Source of the DNA: Xanthomarina arctica
GTDB lineage: Bacteria > Bacteroidota > Bacteroidia > Flavobacteriales > Flavobacteriaceae
DNA: 64,000 nucleotides
Direction: 5' to 3'
Assembly: GCF_014638915.1 (NCBI RefSeq)
Contig: NZ_BMFQ01000001.1
Span: 744,001-808,000, forward strand
Both the position numbers and the translations under genes were made by a program. The stretch's first letter is position 1; the number at the start of each line of letters is the position of its first letter. The notes under the pieces were generated by a model. The model ran no database searches and had not been told where the DNA came from. It was given only the letters and a program-made list of their open reading frames with translations. Below, piece after piece: positions 26,293 to 36,985 of this stretch.

Positions 26293-26363
26293 ACCATAAC
26301 ATAAGTAGGTTAAGTTTATGGTAGATTTGGGGCAAAAAAGGTGAACTCTCGTTCGCCTTTTTT
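26293..26363 (+). ncRNA. candidate small RNA, unit 2 of 2
   Basis: Second copy of the block at 26062. Differences are few: a T for C in the right arm of the first hairpin (restoring the pairing CCATAA/TTATGG), one A fewer in the A-run, and loop TCTC for TAAC in the terminator while both stem arms are unchanged. Changes fall in loops or preserve pairing, which suggests selection on RNA structure. It has its own full-match -7 element. The rest of the gene-free stretch 25938-26493 shows no coding signal. Confidence 0.68.
26340..26363 (+). terminator. terminator of small-RNA unit 2
   Basis: Stem GGTGAAC (26340-26346) and GTTCGCC (26351-26357), loop TCTC, then TTTTTT. Confidence 0.75.
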
Positions 26364-26435
26364 CATTTTTAATCCCCAAAGAAGTTTCAATCTGTTCTAA
26401 AGATTACAATAATTTCTTAACTCCAATTTCACAAC

Positions 26436-26468
26436 ATAAAAAAAAGCAAACCAATTAAGATTTGCTTT
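26436..26468 (-). terminator. terminator after the superoxide dismutase gene
   Basis: Minus-strand hairpin with arms AAAGCAAA (26443-26450 on the plus strand) and TTTGCTTT (26461-26468), followed in the transcript by a run of T residues; 25 bases after the stop codon. Confidence 0.65.
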
Positions 26469-26493
26469 CATATAAATATAAAGAAGTTAAAAA

Positions 26494-27102
26494 CTATTTA
26501 GCTTCAGCATAACGTCTTTCAACTTCATTCCAGTTAATCACATTAAAAAATGCATTAATGTAATCTGGTCTTCTATTTTGATAGTTTAAATAGTAAGCAT
26601 GTTCCCAAACATCTAATCCTAAAATTGGAGTTCCACCACATGTCGTTTCCGGCATTAATGGATTATCTTGATTTGGTGTAGAACAAACTTCAACTTTTCC
26701 ACCTTTATGAACACATAACCAAGCCCAACCTGAACCAAATTGTGTTGCAGCAGCTTTGCTAAATGCATCTTTAAAAGCATCTACAGTTCCATAAGCTTCA
26801 AGTATAGCGTCTTTTAAATCTCCAGACAAATAACCTTTTCCTTCAGGATTCATAATCTCCCAGAATAATGAGTGGTTGTAAAATCCACCTCCATTATTTC
26901 TAACAGCCTTATTGTCCATATCTAAATTTATAAGGATATTTTCAATATTTTTTCCTTCTAAATCCGTGCCTTCAATGGTGTTATTTAAGTTATTTGTATA
27001 GCCTTGATGGTGTTTTGTATAATGAATCTCCATTGTTCTTGCGTCTATATGAGGCTCTAAAGCATCATAAGCATATTTTAATTTCGGTAATTCGAAAGCC
27101 AT
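26494..27102 (-). CDS. superoxide dismutase, Fe/Mn family
   Basis: 202 residues from the ATG at 27102; converts superoxide to peroxide and oxygen. The frame opens further back at 27141, but that position falls inside the -7 promoter box, so the inner start, which gives the family N-terminus MAFELPKL, is correct. Metal ligands are His27, His77, Asp164 and His168 (DVWEHAYY). The segment [11 protein letters not shown] is closer to Mn-type enzymes than to the Fe-type AAQxxNHxFYW, but metal choice cannot be settled by eye. No signal peptide, so cytosolic. Confidence 0.95.
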   Translation of the reverse strand: MAFELPKLKYAYDALEPHIDARTMEIHYTKHHQGYTNNLNNTIEGTDLEGKNIENILINLDMDNKAVRNNGGGFYNHSLFWEIMNPEGKGYLSGDLKDAILEAYGTVDAFKDAFSKAAATQFGSGWAWLCVHKGGKVEVCSTPNQDNPLMPETTCGGTPILGLDVWEHAYYLNYQNRRPDYINAFFNVINWNEVERRYAEAK

Positions 27103-27138
27103 AATATTATGTTTTAATGTGTTAATAATTAATTCTAT

Positions 27139-27146
27139 CAAATTTA
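27139..27146 (-). promoter_or_regulatory. -7 element of the superoxide dismutase gene
   Basis: Minus-strand TAAATTTG, a full match to TAnnTTTG, giving a leader of about 30 bases before ATG 27102. It rules out the longer open frame that would start at 27141. Confidence 0.55.
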
Positions 27147-27227
27147 CGGATAAATAGCATGAATTAAAAATAATATATATCTATCATCTCATCGATAGTT
27201 TTTATCTTGTGTAAAAATTTGCGGTTT

Positions 27228-30200
27228 ATGGATAAACAGAGTCCTTTTTTGGTTTACAATGCTTCTGCAGGAAGTGGAAAAACGTTTACGCTTGTAAAAG
27301 AGTACTTAAAAATTATTTTAAAATCTCCTTTTAACGATACGTTTAAAAATATTCTTGCCATTACGTTTACCAATAAAGCGGCAAGCGAAATGAAAGAGCG
27401 CATTATAGAAACCTTAACTGCTTTTTCTTCGGAAGATATCTTGGAGCATCCAAACGATATGTTTCAAATGATATGCAAGGAACTGCAAAAAGACTCTGAA
27501 ACGATTCATAACAAATCAAAACAACTTTTAAAGACCATTATTTATAATTATGCGGCTTTTGATATTTCAACCATAGATGGATTTACGCATCGAATTATTA
27601 GGACTTTTGCTTACGATTTAAAATTGCCTCTAAACTTTGAAGTAGAATTAGACCAAGAAGCCCTATTAAATGAAGCTGTAGATAGGTTAATTGCTAAAGC
27701 CGGAACCGAAAAAGAATTAACAAAAGTATTGGTGGATTTTGCTATTGAAAAAGCCGACGATGATAAAAGCTGGGACGTGTCTTTCGATTTTAATAAAATA
27801 TCGAAACTATTAGTTAGTGAAGACGATAGACCTTTTATTAACAGCTTAAAAGATAAAACTCTTGACGATTTTAAAGTGCTTAAAAAGCAATTAAGAAATG
27901 ACGTAAAAAACACTGTAGAATTGATTGTAACCCAAGCGCAAGGAATCTTAACTCTTATTGAAGAAAGTAGCTTGCAGTTCGATGATTTCTCGGGTAGTTA
28001 TTTACCAAAACATTTTCAAAAATTAGCGGATAAAAATTTTACCGTTGCTTTTGAGGCCAAATGGCAAGACGATTTGGAAAGTAAAACGTTATATCCTAAA
28101 CGTGTTTCGGCAGATGTTGCTTCAACCATAGAAGCCATACAGCCTCAAATAGCTTCAGCTTTTAACGAGACGAAAAAAGCATTTTTTCATTATAAGTTTT
28201 TAAAGGCTTTTTATAAAAACATCACGCCATTATCTGTTTTAAATGTTATAAACAAAGAATTAATTAGGTTAAAAGAAGAGCAAAACAAAGTGCTTATTTC
28301 AGAATTTAATTCCTTAATAAGTAATGAGATAAAAAACCAACCAACACCTTTTATTTATGAGCGTTTGGGTGAAAAATTCAAACATTATTTTATAGACGAG
28401 TTTCAAGATACCTCTGTTTTGCAATGGGGAAATTTGAAACCTTTAATGGATAATAGCCTGTCTCAAGAAATTCCAAATAGCGAAATAGGTTCTGTCATGC
28501 TGGTTGGAGATGCCAAACAGGCTATTTATAGATGGCGAGGAGGAAAAGCAGAACAGTTTATAGACTTGTTTAATGCCTCTGAAAATCCATTTCAAATACC
28601 TCAGGAAGTAGTTAATTTGCCACAAAACTTTAGGAGTTTTCAAGAAATCTTAAAGTTTAACAATGGCTTTTTTGAGTATTTATCCAACACCATGTTTGTA
28701 AATGATGATTACAAACAACTGTACCAGAATTCAAAACAAGAAATAACAAAAAAACAGGAAGGGTATGTTAGTTTGGAGTTTTTGGACATTAGCAAAGAAG
28801 ATGACAGCTATCAATTATACACTGAAAAAACGCTTGAACACATTCAAAATTCTATAGAAAACGGATTTACTTATAGCGATATCTGTATTCTTGTAAGAAA
28901 GAAAAAAGAAGGTGTAGCCATTGCCGATTTTTTGAACGAAAATCACATCCCTCTTATTTCGTCGGAAACCTTGTTATTGAAAAACTCCCCGGAAGTCGCT
29001 TTTGCGGTTAATTTTTTAAAAATATTACAACAGCCTAAAAACAACGAAATTAAAATTCAGGTTTTAAATTACTTAGCTACTGTCTTTAATATTGAAGAAA
29101 AGCATACCTTTTTTGAGAAATTGATACACCTGGATTTACCAGATTTATTAAAAGAATTAGGGGTTTATAATATTGAATTAAATCACAATTATTTATTGCA
29201 GTTGTCCTTGTTTGAATTAGCTGAAACTGTAGTGAGATCTTTTAGTTTGGTAAAAAAATCGAATGCTTATGTGCAATATTTCTTAGATTTTGTATTCGAA
29301 TATTCCCAGAAAAAACTCTCAGATTTATCAGGTTTTATTGAGTATTTCGAGAAGAAGGAAGATAATTTAAGTATTGTATCTCCTTCTGGACAAGAAGCAG
29401 TTCAAATAATGACTATTCATAAATCCAAAGGTCTTGAATTTCCAGTGGTAATTTTTCCATTTGCAGATTTGGATATTTATAAAGAAATAGAAGCTAAAGA
29501 ATGGTTTCCTATAGATAAAGATACTTTTAATGGTTTCTCGTATACTTTATTGAATTTTAATAAGGACTTCGAGAATTATGGAGACATCGGTAATCAGATT
29601 TATAACAACCATCGTTCAGAATTAGAATTGGATAATATCAATTTAATATATGTCGCATTAACCCGAGCAGTGGAGCAACTTCATATTATTTCAAAAAAGG
29701 ATATCAATGCTAAAGGAGGCGTAAAAGAGTCAACATATTCAGGATTTTTAATAAACTATTTAAGTCATTTAAAACTTTGGAACGACAATCAGTTGATTTA
29801 TACTTTTGGGAATCCTAATAAAACTTCAGAAAAAAAGAAAATTTCTAAGGATACGATAGCGCAAACGGAATTTATTTCAACACCAAAATACGAGCATAAT
29901 ATTAAAATTGTTACCAATTCTGGTTATTTATGGGATACGTTTCGGGAGGAAGCTATAGAAAAGGGGAATTTGATTCATAACATTATGTCTAAAATTAAAA
30001 CTTTAGAAGATATTGATATGGTCATGGACGATTTTATAAATACCAACACCATAACGGTAGATCAGGCAAAAGTTTTAAAAACAGTGGTTTTAAATATTGT
30101 GTCTCATAAAAATTTAAAATCCTATTATAATACCAAAGAGCTTATTTTAAATGAACGTGATATTCTGTCAAAATCAGGTGTCATGTGTCGACCAGACAGA

Positions 30201-30377
30201 TTGGTGTTTAATAATAAAAATGAAGTGACTCTTATAGATTATAAGACAGGAGTAGAAGACAAGAAACATTTATTACAACTTCTAGAATACGAAAACATAC
30301 TATTGGAGATGGATTTAACAGTCTCAAAAAAAATAGTTGTTTATATTAATGACGGGATAGAAGTAAAAGAATTTTAA
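27228..30377 (+). CDS. AddA/RecB-like UvrD helicase with C-terminal PD-(D/E)XK nuclease
   Basis: A 1049-residue double-strand-break processing enzyme. ATG 27228 is used rather than the TTG at 27207, because the Walker A loop follows at once ([10 protein letters not shown], residues 11-20). Helicase motifs continue with [40 protein letters not shown] and YVALTRA. The end holds a RecB-type nuclease core: CRPDRL then LIDYKTG. Its likely partner is the AddB-like protein encoded at 33145, with kbl and an OmpA gene in between. Together they should unwind and trim DNA ends for RecA loading. Confidence 0.88.
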   Translation: MDKQSPFLVYNASAGSGKTFTLVKEYLKIILKSPFNDTFKNILAITFTNKAASEMKERIIETLTAFSSEDILEHPNDMFQMICKELQKDSETIHNKSKQLLKTIIYNYAAFDISTIDGFTHRIIRTFAYDLKLPLNFEVELDQEALLNEAVDRLIAKAGTEKELTKVLVDFAIEKADDDKSWDVSFDFNKISKLLVSEDDRPFINSLKDKTLDDFKVLKKQLRNDVKNTVELIVTQAQGILTLIEESSLQFDDFSGSYLPKHFQKLADKNFTVAFEAKWQDDLESKTLYPKRVSADVASTIEAIQPQIASAFNETKKAFFHYKFLKAFYKNITPLSVLNVINKELIRLKEEQNKVLISEFNSLISNEIKNQPTPFIYERLGEKFKHYFIDEFQDTSVLQWGNLKPLMDNSLSQEIPNSEIGSVMLVGDAKQAIYRWRGGKAEQFIDLFNASENPFQIPQEVVNLPQNFRSFQEILKFNNGFFEYLSNTMFVNDDYKQLYQNSKQEITKKQEGYVSLEFLDISKEDDSYQLYTEKTLEHIQNSIENGFTYSDICILVRKKKEGVAIADFLNENHIPLISSETLLLKNSPEVAFAVNFLKILQQPKNNEIKIQVLNYLATVFNIEEKHTFFEKLIHLDLPDLLKELGVYNIELNHNYLLQLSLFELAETVVRSFSLVKKSNAYVQYFLDFVFEYSQKKLSDLSGFIEYFEKKEDNLSIVSPSGQEAVQIMTIHKSKGLEFPVVIFPFADLDIYKEIEAKEWFPIDKDTFNGFSYTLLNFNKDFENYGDIGNQIYNNHRSELELDNINLIYVALTRAVEQLHIISKKDINAKGGVKESTYSGFLINYLSHLKLWNDNQLIYTFGNPNKTSEKKKISKDTIAQTEFISTPKYEHNIKIVTNSGYLWDTFREEAIEKGNLIHNIMSKIKTLEDIDMVMDDFINTNTITVDQAKVLKTVVLNIVSHKNLKSYYNTKELILNERDILSKSGVMCRPDRLVFNNKNEVTLIDYKTGVEDKKHLLQLLEYENILLEMDLTVSKKIVVYINDGIEVKEF

Positions 30378-30399
30378 ATTTGCAAAAAACAACTTAGAC

Positions 30400-31593
30400 A
30401 TGTACGGAAAAATTAAAGAGCATTTAGAAGCTGAAATTCAAGACATCAAAGACAACGGTTTATATAAAACCGAAAGGATAATAACGTCGGCACAAGGAGC
30501 TGAAATAACATTAGATACTGGAGAAAAAGTTTTAAACTTTTGTGCCAACAATTATTTGGGGTTATCCTCTCATCCAGATGTCATTCAGGCCGCTAAAGAT
30601 ACTATGGATACGCATGGTTTTGGTATGTCGTCTGTTCGTTTTATTTGTGGAACTCAGGATATTCATAAAGAATTAGAGAAAAAAATAGCATCATTTTATA
30701 ATACAGAAGATACCATCTTATATGCGGCAGCTTTTGATGCGAATGGTGGTGTTTTCGAACCTTTATTAGGTGCCGAAGATGCTATTATCTCAGATTCATT
30801 GAACCATGCTTCAATAATAGATGGTGTTAGATTGTGTAAAGCAGCAAGATATCGTTATAAAAATAGTGATATGGCAGATCTAGAAGCCCAATTAATTGAC
30901 GCCAATAAAAATGGTGCTAGATTTAAAATTATAGTTACAGATGGTGTTTTTTCCATGGATGGTTTGGTTGCACCCCTAGACAAAATATGTGATCTAGCAG
31001 ATAAATATGATGCTATGGTTATGATTGATGAATGTCATGCCACTGGATTTATTGGAAAAACTGGAATAGGAACCCTGGAAGAGAAAAATGTTTTAGGAAG
31101 AATAGATATTATTACAGGAACGCTTGGTAAAGCTATGGGTGGAGCCATGGGCGGGTATACAACAGGTAAAAAAGAAATTATTGAATTGTTACGCCAACGC
31201 TCAAGACCATACTTGTTCTCCAATTCTTTAGCACCAGCTATTGTAGGGGCTTCAATAAAGGTATTTGATATGTTGAAAAACGATACCTCCTTAAGAGATA
31301 AATTAGAATGGAACACAAATTACTTTAAAAAAGGAATGAAAGAAGCTGGCTTGGATATCATCGATGGAGATTCGGCTATTGTTCCAGTTATGCTATACGA
31401 TGCGAAATTGGCGCAAACCATGGCAAATTTACTACTAAAGGAAGGTATTTATGTTATAGGATTCTTTTTTCCAGTAGTACCTAAAGAAAAAGCTAGAATT
31501 AGGGTTCAGTTATCGGCAGCTCATGAAAAAGAACACCTTGATAAAGCTATCATTGCCTTTAAAAAAGTTGGTAAACTTTTAGAAATAATTTAA
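30400..31593 (+). CDS. kbl: glycine C-acetyltransferase (2-amino-3-ketobutyrate CoA ligase)
   Basis: 397 residues, a PLP enzyme that splits 2-amino-3-ketobutyrate with CoA into glycine and acetyl-CoA, the second step of threonine breakdown. The PLP lysine is Lys244 in [12 protein letters not shown], the same number as in E. coli Kbl; NDSLNHAS-type and DECHATGF motifs are present ([17 protein letters not shown]). Threonine dehydrogenase (tdh), the usual partner, is not in the window. It sits between the AddA- and AddB-like genes. Confidence 0.93.
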   Translation: MYGKIKEHLEAEIQDIKDNGLYKTERIITSAQGAEITLDTGEKVLNFCANNYLGLSSHPDVIQAAKDTMDTHGFGMSSVRFICGTQDIHKELEKKIASFYNTEDTILYAAAFDANGGVFEPLLGAEDAIISDSLNHASIIDGVRLCKAARYRYKNSDMADLEAQLIDANKNGARFKIIVTDGVFSMDGLVAPLDKICDLADKYDAMVMIDECHATGFIGKTGIGTLEEKNVLGRIDIITGTLGKAMGGAMGGYTTGKKEIIELLRQRSRPYLFSNSLAPAIVGASIKVFDMLKNDTSLRDKLEWNTNYFKKGMKEAGLDIIDGDSAIVPVMLYDAKLAQTMANLLLKEGIYVIGFFFPVVPKEKARIRVQLSAAHEKEHLDKAIIAFKKVGKLLEII

Positions 31594-31642
31594 ATAATTT
31601 ATACAAACCCGCAAATTTTAGGTAAAATATTCAATATTTTTC

Positions 31643-31650
31643 TATATTTG
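31643..31650 (+). promoter_or_regulatory. candidate -7 element of the OmpA/TSP3 gene
   Basis: TATATTTG, a full match to TAnnTTTG, 68 bases before the ATG at 31719; the leader would be about 60 bases. Confidence 0.5.
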
Positions 31651-31718
31651 TCTTTGTTAATAATATTTAACAACTTACTTTTGCTTACAATTAACACTTA
31701 AAAATTAAACTTTTGAAT

Positions 31719-33077
31719 ATGAAAAATCTTAGCAGATTATTGTTCGCAATGTTGCTTATGTTAAGTTTTAGCAACATTAATGCACAAGATGAAAACAATC
31801 CGTGGGCTATTAGTCTAGGAGTAAACGCAGTTGATTTCTACCCAACAGGAGAACCTGCTCCACTTGGAGAATTCTTTGATGAGTATTTTAATGCTCGTGA
31901 TCACTGGAACATTTTGCCTTCTTTATCTAGTGTATCCGCTTCAAGGTATTTTAGTAATGGTTTCTCATTTGGAGTAACTGGATCTATCAACAAAATTTCA
32001 CAATTCGGTGACGAAGAAGTGAATGACTTATCTTATTATGGATTAGATGGTACTGTAAAATACAGTTTCCAAGAATTAATCAACTCTAAAGTAATTGAGC
32101 CTTACCTAGGAGTAGGTGGTGGTTACACTTGGGTAGATAAAATAGGAGCTGGTACTTTAAACGGTGCTTTAGGTTTCAATTTTTGGATGAGTGAAAACAT
32201 TGCAATTACAATCCAAAGTACTTACAAACATTCGTTTGAAGATTACTTATCATCACACTTCCAACATTTTGCTGGTTTAACATTTAAATTTGGTGGAAAA
32301 GATACAGATGGTGATGGAATATACGATGCAAATGATGCATGTCCAGAAGTTCCTGGTTTAGCTGAATTTAACGGTTGTCCTGACACTGATGGAGATGGTA
32401 TCGAAGATAGTTTAGATGCTTGTCCTCTTGAAGCTGGTCCAGCTGAGTTTGATGGCTGTCCTGATACTGACGGAGATGGTATTCCTGATAATTTAGATGC
32501 TTGTCCTACTGTTGCTGGTTTACCTCAATTTGATGGTTGTCCTGATACTGATGGTGATGGAATTCCTAATCCAGACGATAAATGTCCTGATGTAGCTGGT
32601 CCAGTTGCAAACGGTGGATGTCCTTGGCCAGATAAAGATGGCGATGGTGTTCCAGACAAAGATGATTTATGTCCTGATGTTTACGGAACTGTTGCAAACC
32701 AAGGTTGTCCTGAATTAACTGAAGAAGTTAAGAAAGCATTAAATGCTTACGCTAAAACTATCTTATTTGATACAGGTAAAGCTTCTATCAAATCTGAATC
32801 TGCTGAGGTGTTACAAAACATCATTGGAATCGTAAATGAATATCCAAATGCTAAATTCAACATACAAGGTTATACTGATAGTGTTGGTAGCGATGCTTTA
32901 AACTTGAAATTATCTAAAGAAAGAGCTAGTTCAGTTATGAATTACTTAATCACTAACGGAGTTGCATCTAGCAGACTTAAATCTGAAGGTTTTGGAGAAG
33001 CTAACCCAATAGATACTAACAAAACTAGAGCTGGTAGAGCTAACAATAGAAGAGTTGAAATTAACTTACAAAAATAA
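31719..33077 (+). CDS. OmpA-family outer-membrane protein with TSP3 repeats
   Basis: 452 residues. ATG 31719 begins a signal peptide ([17 protein letters not shown]) cut near NAQ; the upstream TTG at 31713 is not needed. Residues about 20-190 are an eight-strand-type outer-membrane barrel ([12 protein letters not shown], ending [10 protein letters not shown]). Residues about 190-325 hold five calcium-binding TSP3 repeats of the form [15 protein letters not shown]. The last 120 residues are an OmpA domain that grips peptidoglycan ([19 protein letters not shown]). Own promoter and strong terminator; probably an abundant envelope protein that ties outer membrane to cell wall. Confidence 0.94.
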   Translation: MKNLSRLLFAMLLMLSFSNINAQDENNPWAISLGVNAVDFYPTGEPAPLGEFFDEYFNARDHWNILPSLSSVSASRYFSNGFSFGVTGSINKISQFGDEEVNDLSYYGLDGTVKYSFQELINSKVIEPYLGVGGGYTWVDKIGAGTLNGALGFNFWMSENIAITIQSTYKHSFEDYLSSHFQHFAGLTFKFGGKDTDGDGIYDANDACPEVPGLAEFNGCPDTDGDGIEDSLDACPLEAGPAEFDGCPDTDGDGIPDNLDACPTVAGLPQFDGCPDTDGDGIPNPDDKCPDVAGPVANGGCPWPDKDGDGVPDKDDLCPDVYGTVANQGCPELTEEVKKALNAYAKTILFDTGKASIKSESAEVLQNIIGIVNEYPNAKFNIQGYTDSVGSDALNLKLSKERASSVMNYLITNGVASSRLKSEGFGEANPIDTNKTRAGRANNRRVEINLQK

Positions 33078-33104
33078 GTTAACTAAATCTTAAAATATTT
33101 TTTA

Positions 33105-33133
33105 AAAACGCTCCGAAATTCGGAGCGTTTTTT
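33105..33133 (+). terminator. terminator after the OmpA/TSP3 gene
   Basis: Stem AAAACGCTCCG (33105-33115) pairing with CGGAGCGTTTT (33121-33131), loop AAATT, then T residues, ending 12 bases before the next start codon. Confidence 0.9.
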
Positions 33134-33144
33134 ATTTTTATAGG

Positions 33145-35904
33145 ATGAGAACATTTATCCATGAAGTATTAAATTCCTTACATTCGAAAAACGAAAATAT
33201 TTCGAAGCTTACCTTTGTTCTTCCTAGTAAAAGAGCCGGTGTTTTTCTAAAGAATGAAATCCCAAATGTTATTAAGGAAACCATCTTTTCTCCCGAAATA
33301 ATAAGTATTGAAGAATTTACAAGCGATCTTTCCCAATTAAAACCAATCTCCAATACCGAATTACTTTTTGAGTTTTACTCAGTTTATATAAAATTAACTC
33401 CAGTAGCTGATCAAGATAATTTTGAATCATTTTCAAAATGGGCACAACTTATTGTTCAGGATTTTAATGAAATTGATCGTTATCTTATTCCCCAAAAAGA
33501 GATTTTCAATTATTTGAGTGCCATTCAAGATATAAATCACTGGTCTCTTCAAAAAGAGAAAACCGAATTTGTAAAAAAATATTTAGCTTTTTGGAATAAA
33601 CTTCTTGAGTATTATACTCATTTCACAGATCGTCTAATAGAAAACAATATAGGATACCAAGGTTTAATTTATAGAGAAGCTGTAAATAATGTTGAAACCT
33701 ATATCCAATCTAATCCGGATAAAAAACTAATCTTTTTAGGCTTCAATGCGCTAAATACTGCCGAAGAAACAATTATTCAAGAATTACTTCAAAAGGGTCT
33801 TGCCCAAATATATTGGGATATTGAAAAAACCTTTTTCGAAAATACTATACATGATGCTGGCTTATTCACTAGAAACTATAAAGAGAATTGGACCTATTTT
33901 AAAAAAAATTCTTTCAATTGGATTTCTAATAACTATCCAGAAGAAAAGAATATTTCGGTTTATGGTGTGCCAAAAAATATAGGGCAAGCAAAGCATATAG
34001 GTTCTATTTTAAATACTATAACAAGCACGAGCAATAATTTAAGTAAAACAGCCATCGTTCTAGGCGACGAAAATTTATTACTACCAATACTCAATTCATT
34101 ACCTCCAGCAATCGATGCCCTAAATATAACCATGGGATTACCACTTAATTCGGTTCCAATGGCATCCTTATTCGAAAAATTATTTTATTTACATAAGGAC
34201 GGCAATAAAACATATTATTACAAGGATGTGATAGGAATACTTACACATCAAAATATTAGTCCATTATTTGAGATTAATAATAGATCGCAAATAACAGAGA
34301 TTGTTGAAACCATTCAGAAAAACAATTTGGTTTATTTAACTCTCGACCAATTAAAAGAGCTTTCTAAGCCTTTTGGAAATATTATAGATATTCTATTTCG
34401 TAGTTGGGAGAACAGCGCAGAAACGGCATTAAAACAGGTGCAAGTTTTAATTCTTAAAATAAAGGATTATTTAGACATCGAGAAAACGCAACATTTATTA
34501 AGTTTAGAATACTTGTATAAATTTAATGAACTTTTTAATGAGCTAACCAGGTTACATTCCAAATACCCATATTTGAAAAGCACGAATACCTTATTTGAAG
34601 TTTATAAAAACTTATTAAGTACAGAAACTTTAGATTTTAAAGGGGAACCTTTAAAAGGTTTACAGGTTATGGGAATGCTTGAGTCTCGTGTGTTAGATTT
34701 TGATACGGTTATTATCTCTTCTGTTAATGAAGGCATATTGCCTTCAGGAAAAAGTAATAATTCTTTTATTCCTTTTGATGTGAAGTTGCAATACCATTTG
34801 CCAACTTATAAAGAAAAGGATGCTGTATATTCTTATCATTTTTACAGGTTAATACAACGCGCTAAAAATATTCACATACTCTACAATACAGAGGCAGATA
34901 TCTTAAATGGTGGCGAGAAAAGTAGATTTATTACGCAATTGGAACTGGAAGGAATTCATAAGATTTCACATAAAATGGTTTTACCAAACATCAGTTTGTC
35001 AAATACTGAATTGAATCAGATAAAGAAAAATGATAAGATCTTAAATCGTATTAAAGAAATTGCAGATAAAGGATTTTCACCTTCATCTTTGATAAATTAT
35101 ATAAGAAATCCTATAGATTTTTACAATCAGAAAATATTGAAAATTGGGGAATTTGATGAGGTTGAGGAAACTGTAGCGGCTAATACCTTAGGAAATGTTA
35201 TTCATAATACTTTAGACGATTTATATACGCCATATATAGGTGAGTTTATTACATCTGAAATTGTTAGTGACATGAAAACCTTAATTGATTCTCGTGTTAG
35301 CCATCATTTTAAAGAGTTTTTCAAAGAGGGCGATATAACCAAAGGTAAAAACCTGATTGTTTTTGAAATAGCGAAACGGTATTTAAATAATTTCCTAGAG
35401 ATGGAAATTGCAGATTTAAAACAGGGTAATGAGATAAAAATTTTGGGAATTGAAAGTGAAAATAGAGTGTCTATAAAAGTTGAAGGATTGGATTTCCCCA
35501 TATATCTTACAGGTAAAGTAGATCGTGTGGACCAATATAATGGCCTTACCCGCATTATAGATTATAAAACAGGTAAAGTTGAACAAAATCAAGTGGAAGT
35601 CATCGATTGGGAAGACTTGACAACCGACTACAAGAAATACGGTAAATCCTTTCAGGTATTATGTTATGCCTATACTATGTTTCAGGATGAAAAAGTGAGT
35701 TTACCTTTGGAAGCAGGTGTTATTTCATTTAAAAATTTGAGTTCAGGGTTTTTAAAATTTGCTAAAAAAGAAAGTGCTTACGATAGAAATAAAATCACCT
35801 TAATTTCTGAAGATATCTTAGAGTCTTTCGAAATAGAACTAAAAAAACTCATTGTTGAAATCTGTAATCCCAATGTGAATTTTATTGAAAAAGAAATAGA
35901 ATGA
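33145..35904 (+). CDS. AddB-like PD-(D/E)XK nuclease
   Basis: A 919-residue protein resembling AddB/RexB: a degenerate helicase body beginning FVLPSKRAGVFLKNE, then SSVNEGILPSGKSN, and a C-terminal nuclease core GKVDRVDQYNGLTRIIDYKTGK spread over residues about 790-812 (Asp in VDR, DYKTG). The four cysteines that hold the iron-sulfur cluster of Bacillus AddB are not apparent. It probably works with the AddA-like enzyme at 27228 in end resection. Its stop overlaps the next start by 4 bases. Confidence 0.82.
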   Translation: MRTFIHEVLNSLHSKNENISKLTFVLPSKRAGVFLKNEIPNVIKETIFSPEIISIEEFTSDLSQLKPISNTELLFEFYSVYIKLTPVADQDNFESFSKWAQLIVQDFNEIDRYLIPQKEIFNYLSAIQDINHWSLQKEKTEFVKKYLAFWNKLLEYYTHFTDRLIENNIGYQGLIYREAVNNVETYIQSNPDKKLIFLGFNALNTAEETIIQELLQKGLAQIYWDIEKTFFENTIHDAGLFTRNYKENWTYFKKNSFNWISNNYPEEKNISVYGVPKNIGQAKHIGSILNTITSTSNNLSKTAIVLGDENLLLPILNSLPPAIDALNITMGLPLNSVPMASLFEKLFYLHKDGNKTYYYKDVIGILTHQNISPLFEINNRSQITEIVETIQKNNLVYLTLDQLKELSKPFGNIIDILFRSWENSAETALKQVQVLILKIKDYLDIEKTQHLLSLEYLYKFNELFNELTRLHSKYPYLKSTNTLFEVYKNLLSTETLDFKGEPLKGLQVMGMLESRVLDFDTVIISSVNEGILPSGKSNNSFIPFDVKLQYHLPTYKEKDAVYSYHFYRLIQRAKNIHILYNTEADILNGGEKSRFITQLELEGIHKISHKMVLPNISLSNTELNQIKKNDKILNRIKEIADKGFSPSSLINYIRNPIDFYNQKILKIGEFDEVEETVAANTLGNVIHNTLDDLYTPYIGEFITSEIVSDMKTLIDSRVSHHFKEFFKEGDITKGKNLIVFEIAKRYLNNFLEMEIADLKQGNEIKILGIESENRVSIKVEGLDFPIYLTGKVDRVDQYNGLTRIIDYKTGKVEQNQVEVIDWEDLTTDYKKYGKSFQVLCYAYTMFQDEKVSLPLEAGVISFKNLSSGFLKFAKKESAYDRNKITLISEDILESFEIELKKLIVEICNPNVNFIEKEIE

Positions 35905-36755
35905 TAACTAAAAACCTTGTTTTATATAGAAACAACCAGAAACCAATAGTGTGGGATGCTTTTTTTAATCCTACAAAAAATCCAAAACCTTTGGTTGTTT
36001 TTTGTCATGGTTATAAAGGGTTTAAAGATTGGGGAAGTTGGAATTTAGTAGCTGAAGCTTTTAAATCTGAAGATTTATTTTTTGTAAAATTCAACTTTTC
36101 ACATAACGGAGGAACGGTTAAAAACCCAATTGATTTTCCAGATTTAAATGCTTTTTCTGAAAACAATTACAGTAAAGAACTACAAGATTTGAACGATATT
36201 TTGGATTACTTACTGTCTAAAGATAATCCTAATGCTAGCGAGATTGACAAAAATAATATCACCTTAATCGGTCATTCGCGAGGCGGAGGTATAGTTACCA
36301 TTTTTGCTTCAGAAGATTCAAGGATTACTAAGTTAATAACTTGGGCCGGCGTTTGCGATTTTAGCGAAAGAACTGCTACAATAGGCGATTTAGAACAATG
36401 GAAAGAAGATGGTGTAAAATATGTTTTAAACGGAAGGACCAAACAAAAAATGCCTCATAAATACCAGTTTTATGAAGATTTCAAAAACAATGAAACCCGT
36501 TTAAATATTGAACTAGCAACAAAAGGACTAAAAATTCCCCATATCATTATTCATGGAGACTTAGACCCTTCAGTTTCCTTTGAAGAAGCCAAAGCATTAC
36601 ATAATTGGAACCCAAATAGTAAGTTGATTACCATTGAAAATACCAATCATGTTTTTGGGTCTAAGCATCCTTGGGAAGAAGAAGAACTTCCAAATAAATT
36701 AAAAGAAGTGGTGGATAAAAGTCTGATGTATATAAAAAGAAAAGAGTCTCTATAA
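35901..36755 (+). CDS. alpha/beta hydrolase (dienelactone-hydrolase-like)
   Basis: 284 residues, soluble. The nucleophile elbow is GHSRGGG with Ser126; FCHGYKGFKDWG forms the oxyanion region; the acid and base are probably in HGDLDPSVS and NTNHVFG near the end. The fold covers esterases, peptidases and other hydrolases, so the substrate is open. Coupled to the AddB-like gene by a 4-base ATGA overlap. Its stop codon lies inside the terminator stem. Confidence 0.85.
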   Translation: MITKNLVLYRNNQKPIVWDAFFNPTKNPKPLVVFCHGYKGFKDWGSWNLVAEAFKSEDLFFVKFNFSHNGGTVKNPIDFPDLNAFSENNYSKELQDLNDILDYLLSKDNPNASEIDKNNITLIGHSRGGGIVTIFASEDSRITKLITWAGVCDFSERTATIGDLEQWKEDGVKYVLNGRTKQKMPHKYQFYEDFKNNETRLNIELATKGLKIPHIIIHGDLDPSVSFEEAKALHNWNPNSKLITIENTNHVFGSKHPWEEEELPNKLKEVVDKSLMYIKRKESL

Positions 36756-36774
36756 GGTATAGAAACTCTTTTTT
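36741..36774 (+). terminator. terminator that contains the hydrolase stop codon
   Basis: Arms AAAGAGTCTCTATA (36741-36754) and TATAGAAACTCTTT (36758-36771), one mismatch, 3-base loop, then T residues. The TAA stop (36753-36755) is at the tip of the hairpin. The 3' side ends 7 bases before the convergent tRNA gene. Confidence 0.7.
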
Positions 36775-36780
36775 AATTTG

Positions 36781-36854
36781 TGGAGAATATCGGATTCGAA
36801 CCGATGACCTCTACGCTGCCAGCGTAGCGCTCTAGCCAACTGAGCTAATCCCCC
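36781..36854 (-). tRNA. tRNA-Ala (anticodon GGC)
   Basis: Read on the minus strand it starts GGGGGATTAGCTCAG and ends GGTTCGAATCC plus acceptor strand ATTCTCC and discriminator A. The anticodon stem CTACG/CGTAG encloses the loop CTGGCAG, anticodon GGC, reading GCC and GCU. The acceptor stem contains the G3-U70 wobble pair, the alanine identity mark. CCA is not encoded. The following gap up to 36985 has only small AT-rich hairpins. Confidence 0.97.
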
Positions 36855-36985
36855 AAATTATTTTTTCGCCAGATCCTTCCAGCGGAAGTTTTTAAATATA
36901 CTTCTCTTTTTCTAGCTAATATGCTTCAACCTCTACTTCCATTTGGAAGCTTCAAAGATAATTTTTTTTAACTAATTAAGTTACT

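Noticed and set aside
32293-32700. DNA repeats inside the OmpA gene (GATGGTGATGGA type)
   Set aside because: These are codons of the TSP3 protein repeats, not a tandem DNA element or CRISPR array; the units vary and stay in frame.
36866-36985. Possible second RNA gene after tRNA-Ala
   Set aside because: Only short hairpins such as CTTCC/GGAAG; no tRNA cloverleaf and no promoter-terminator pair.
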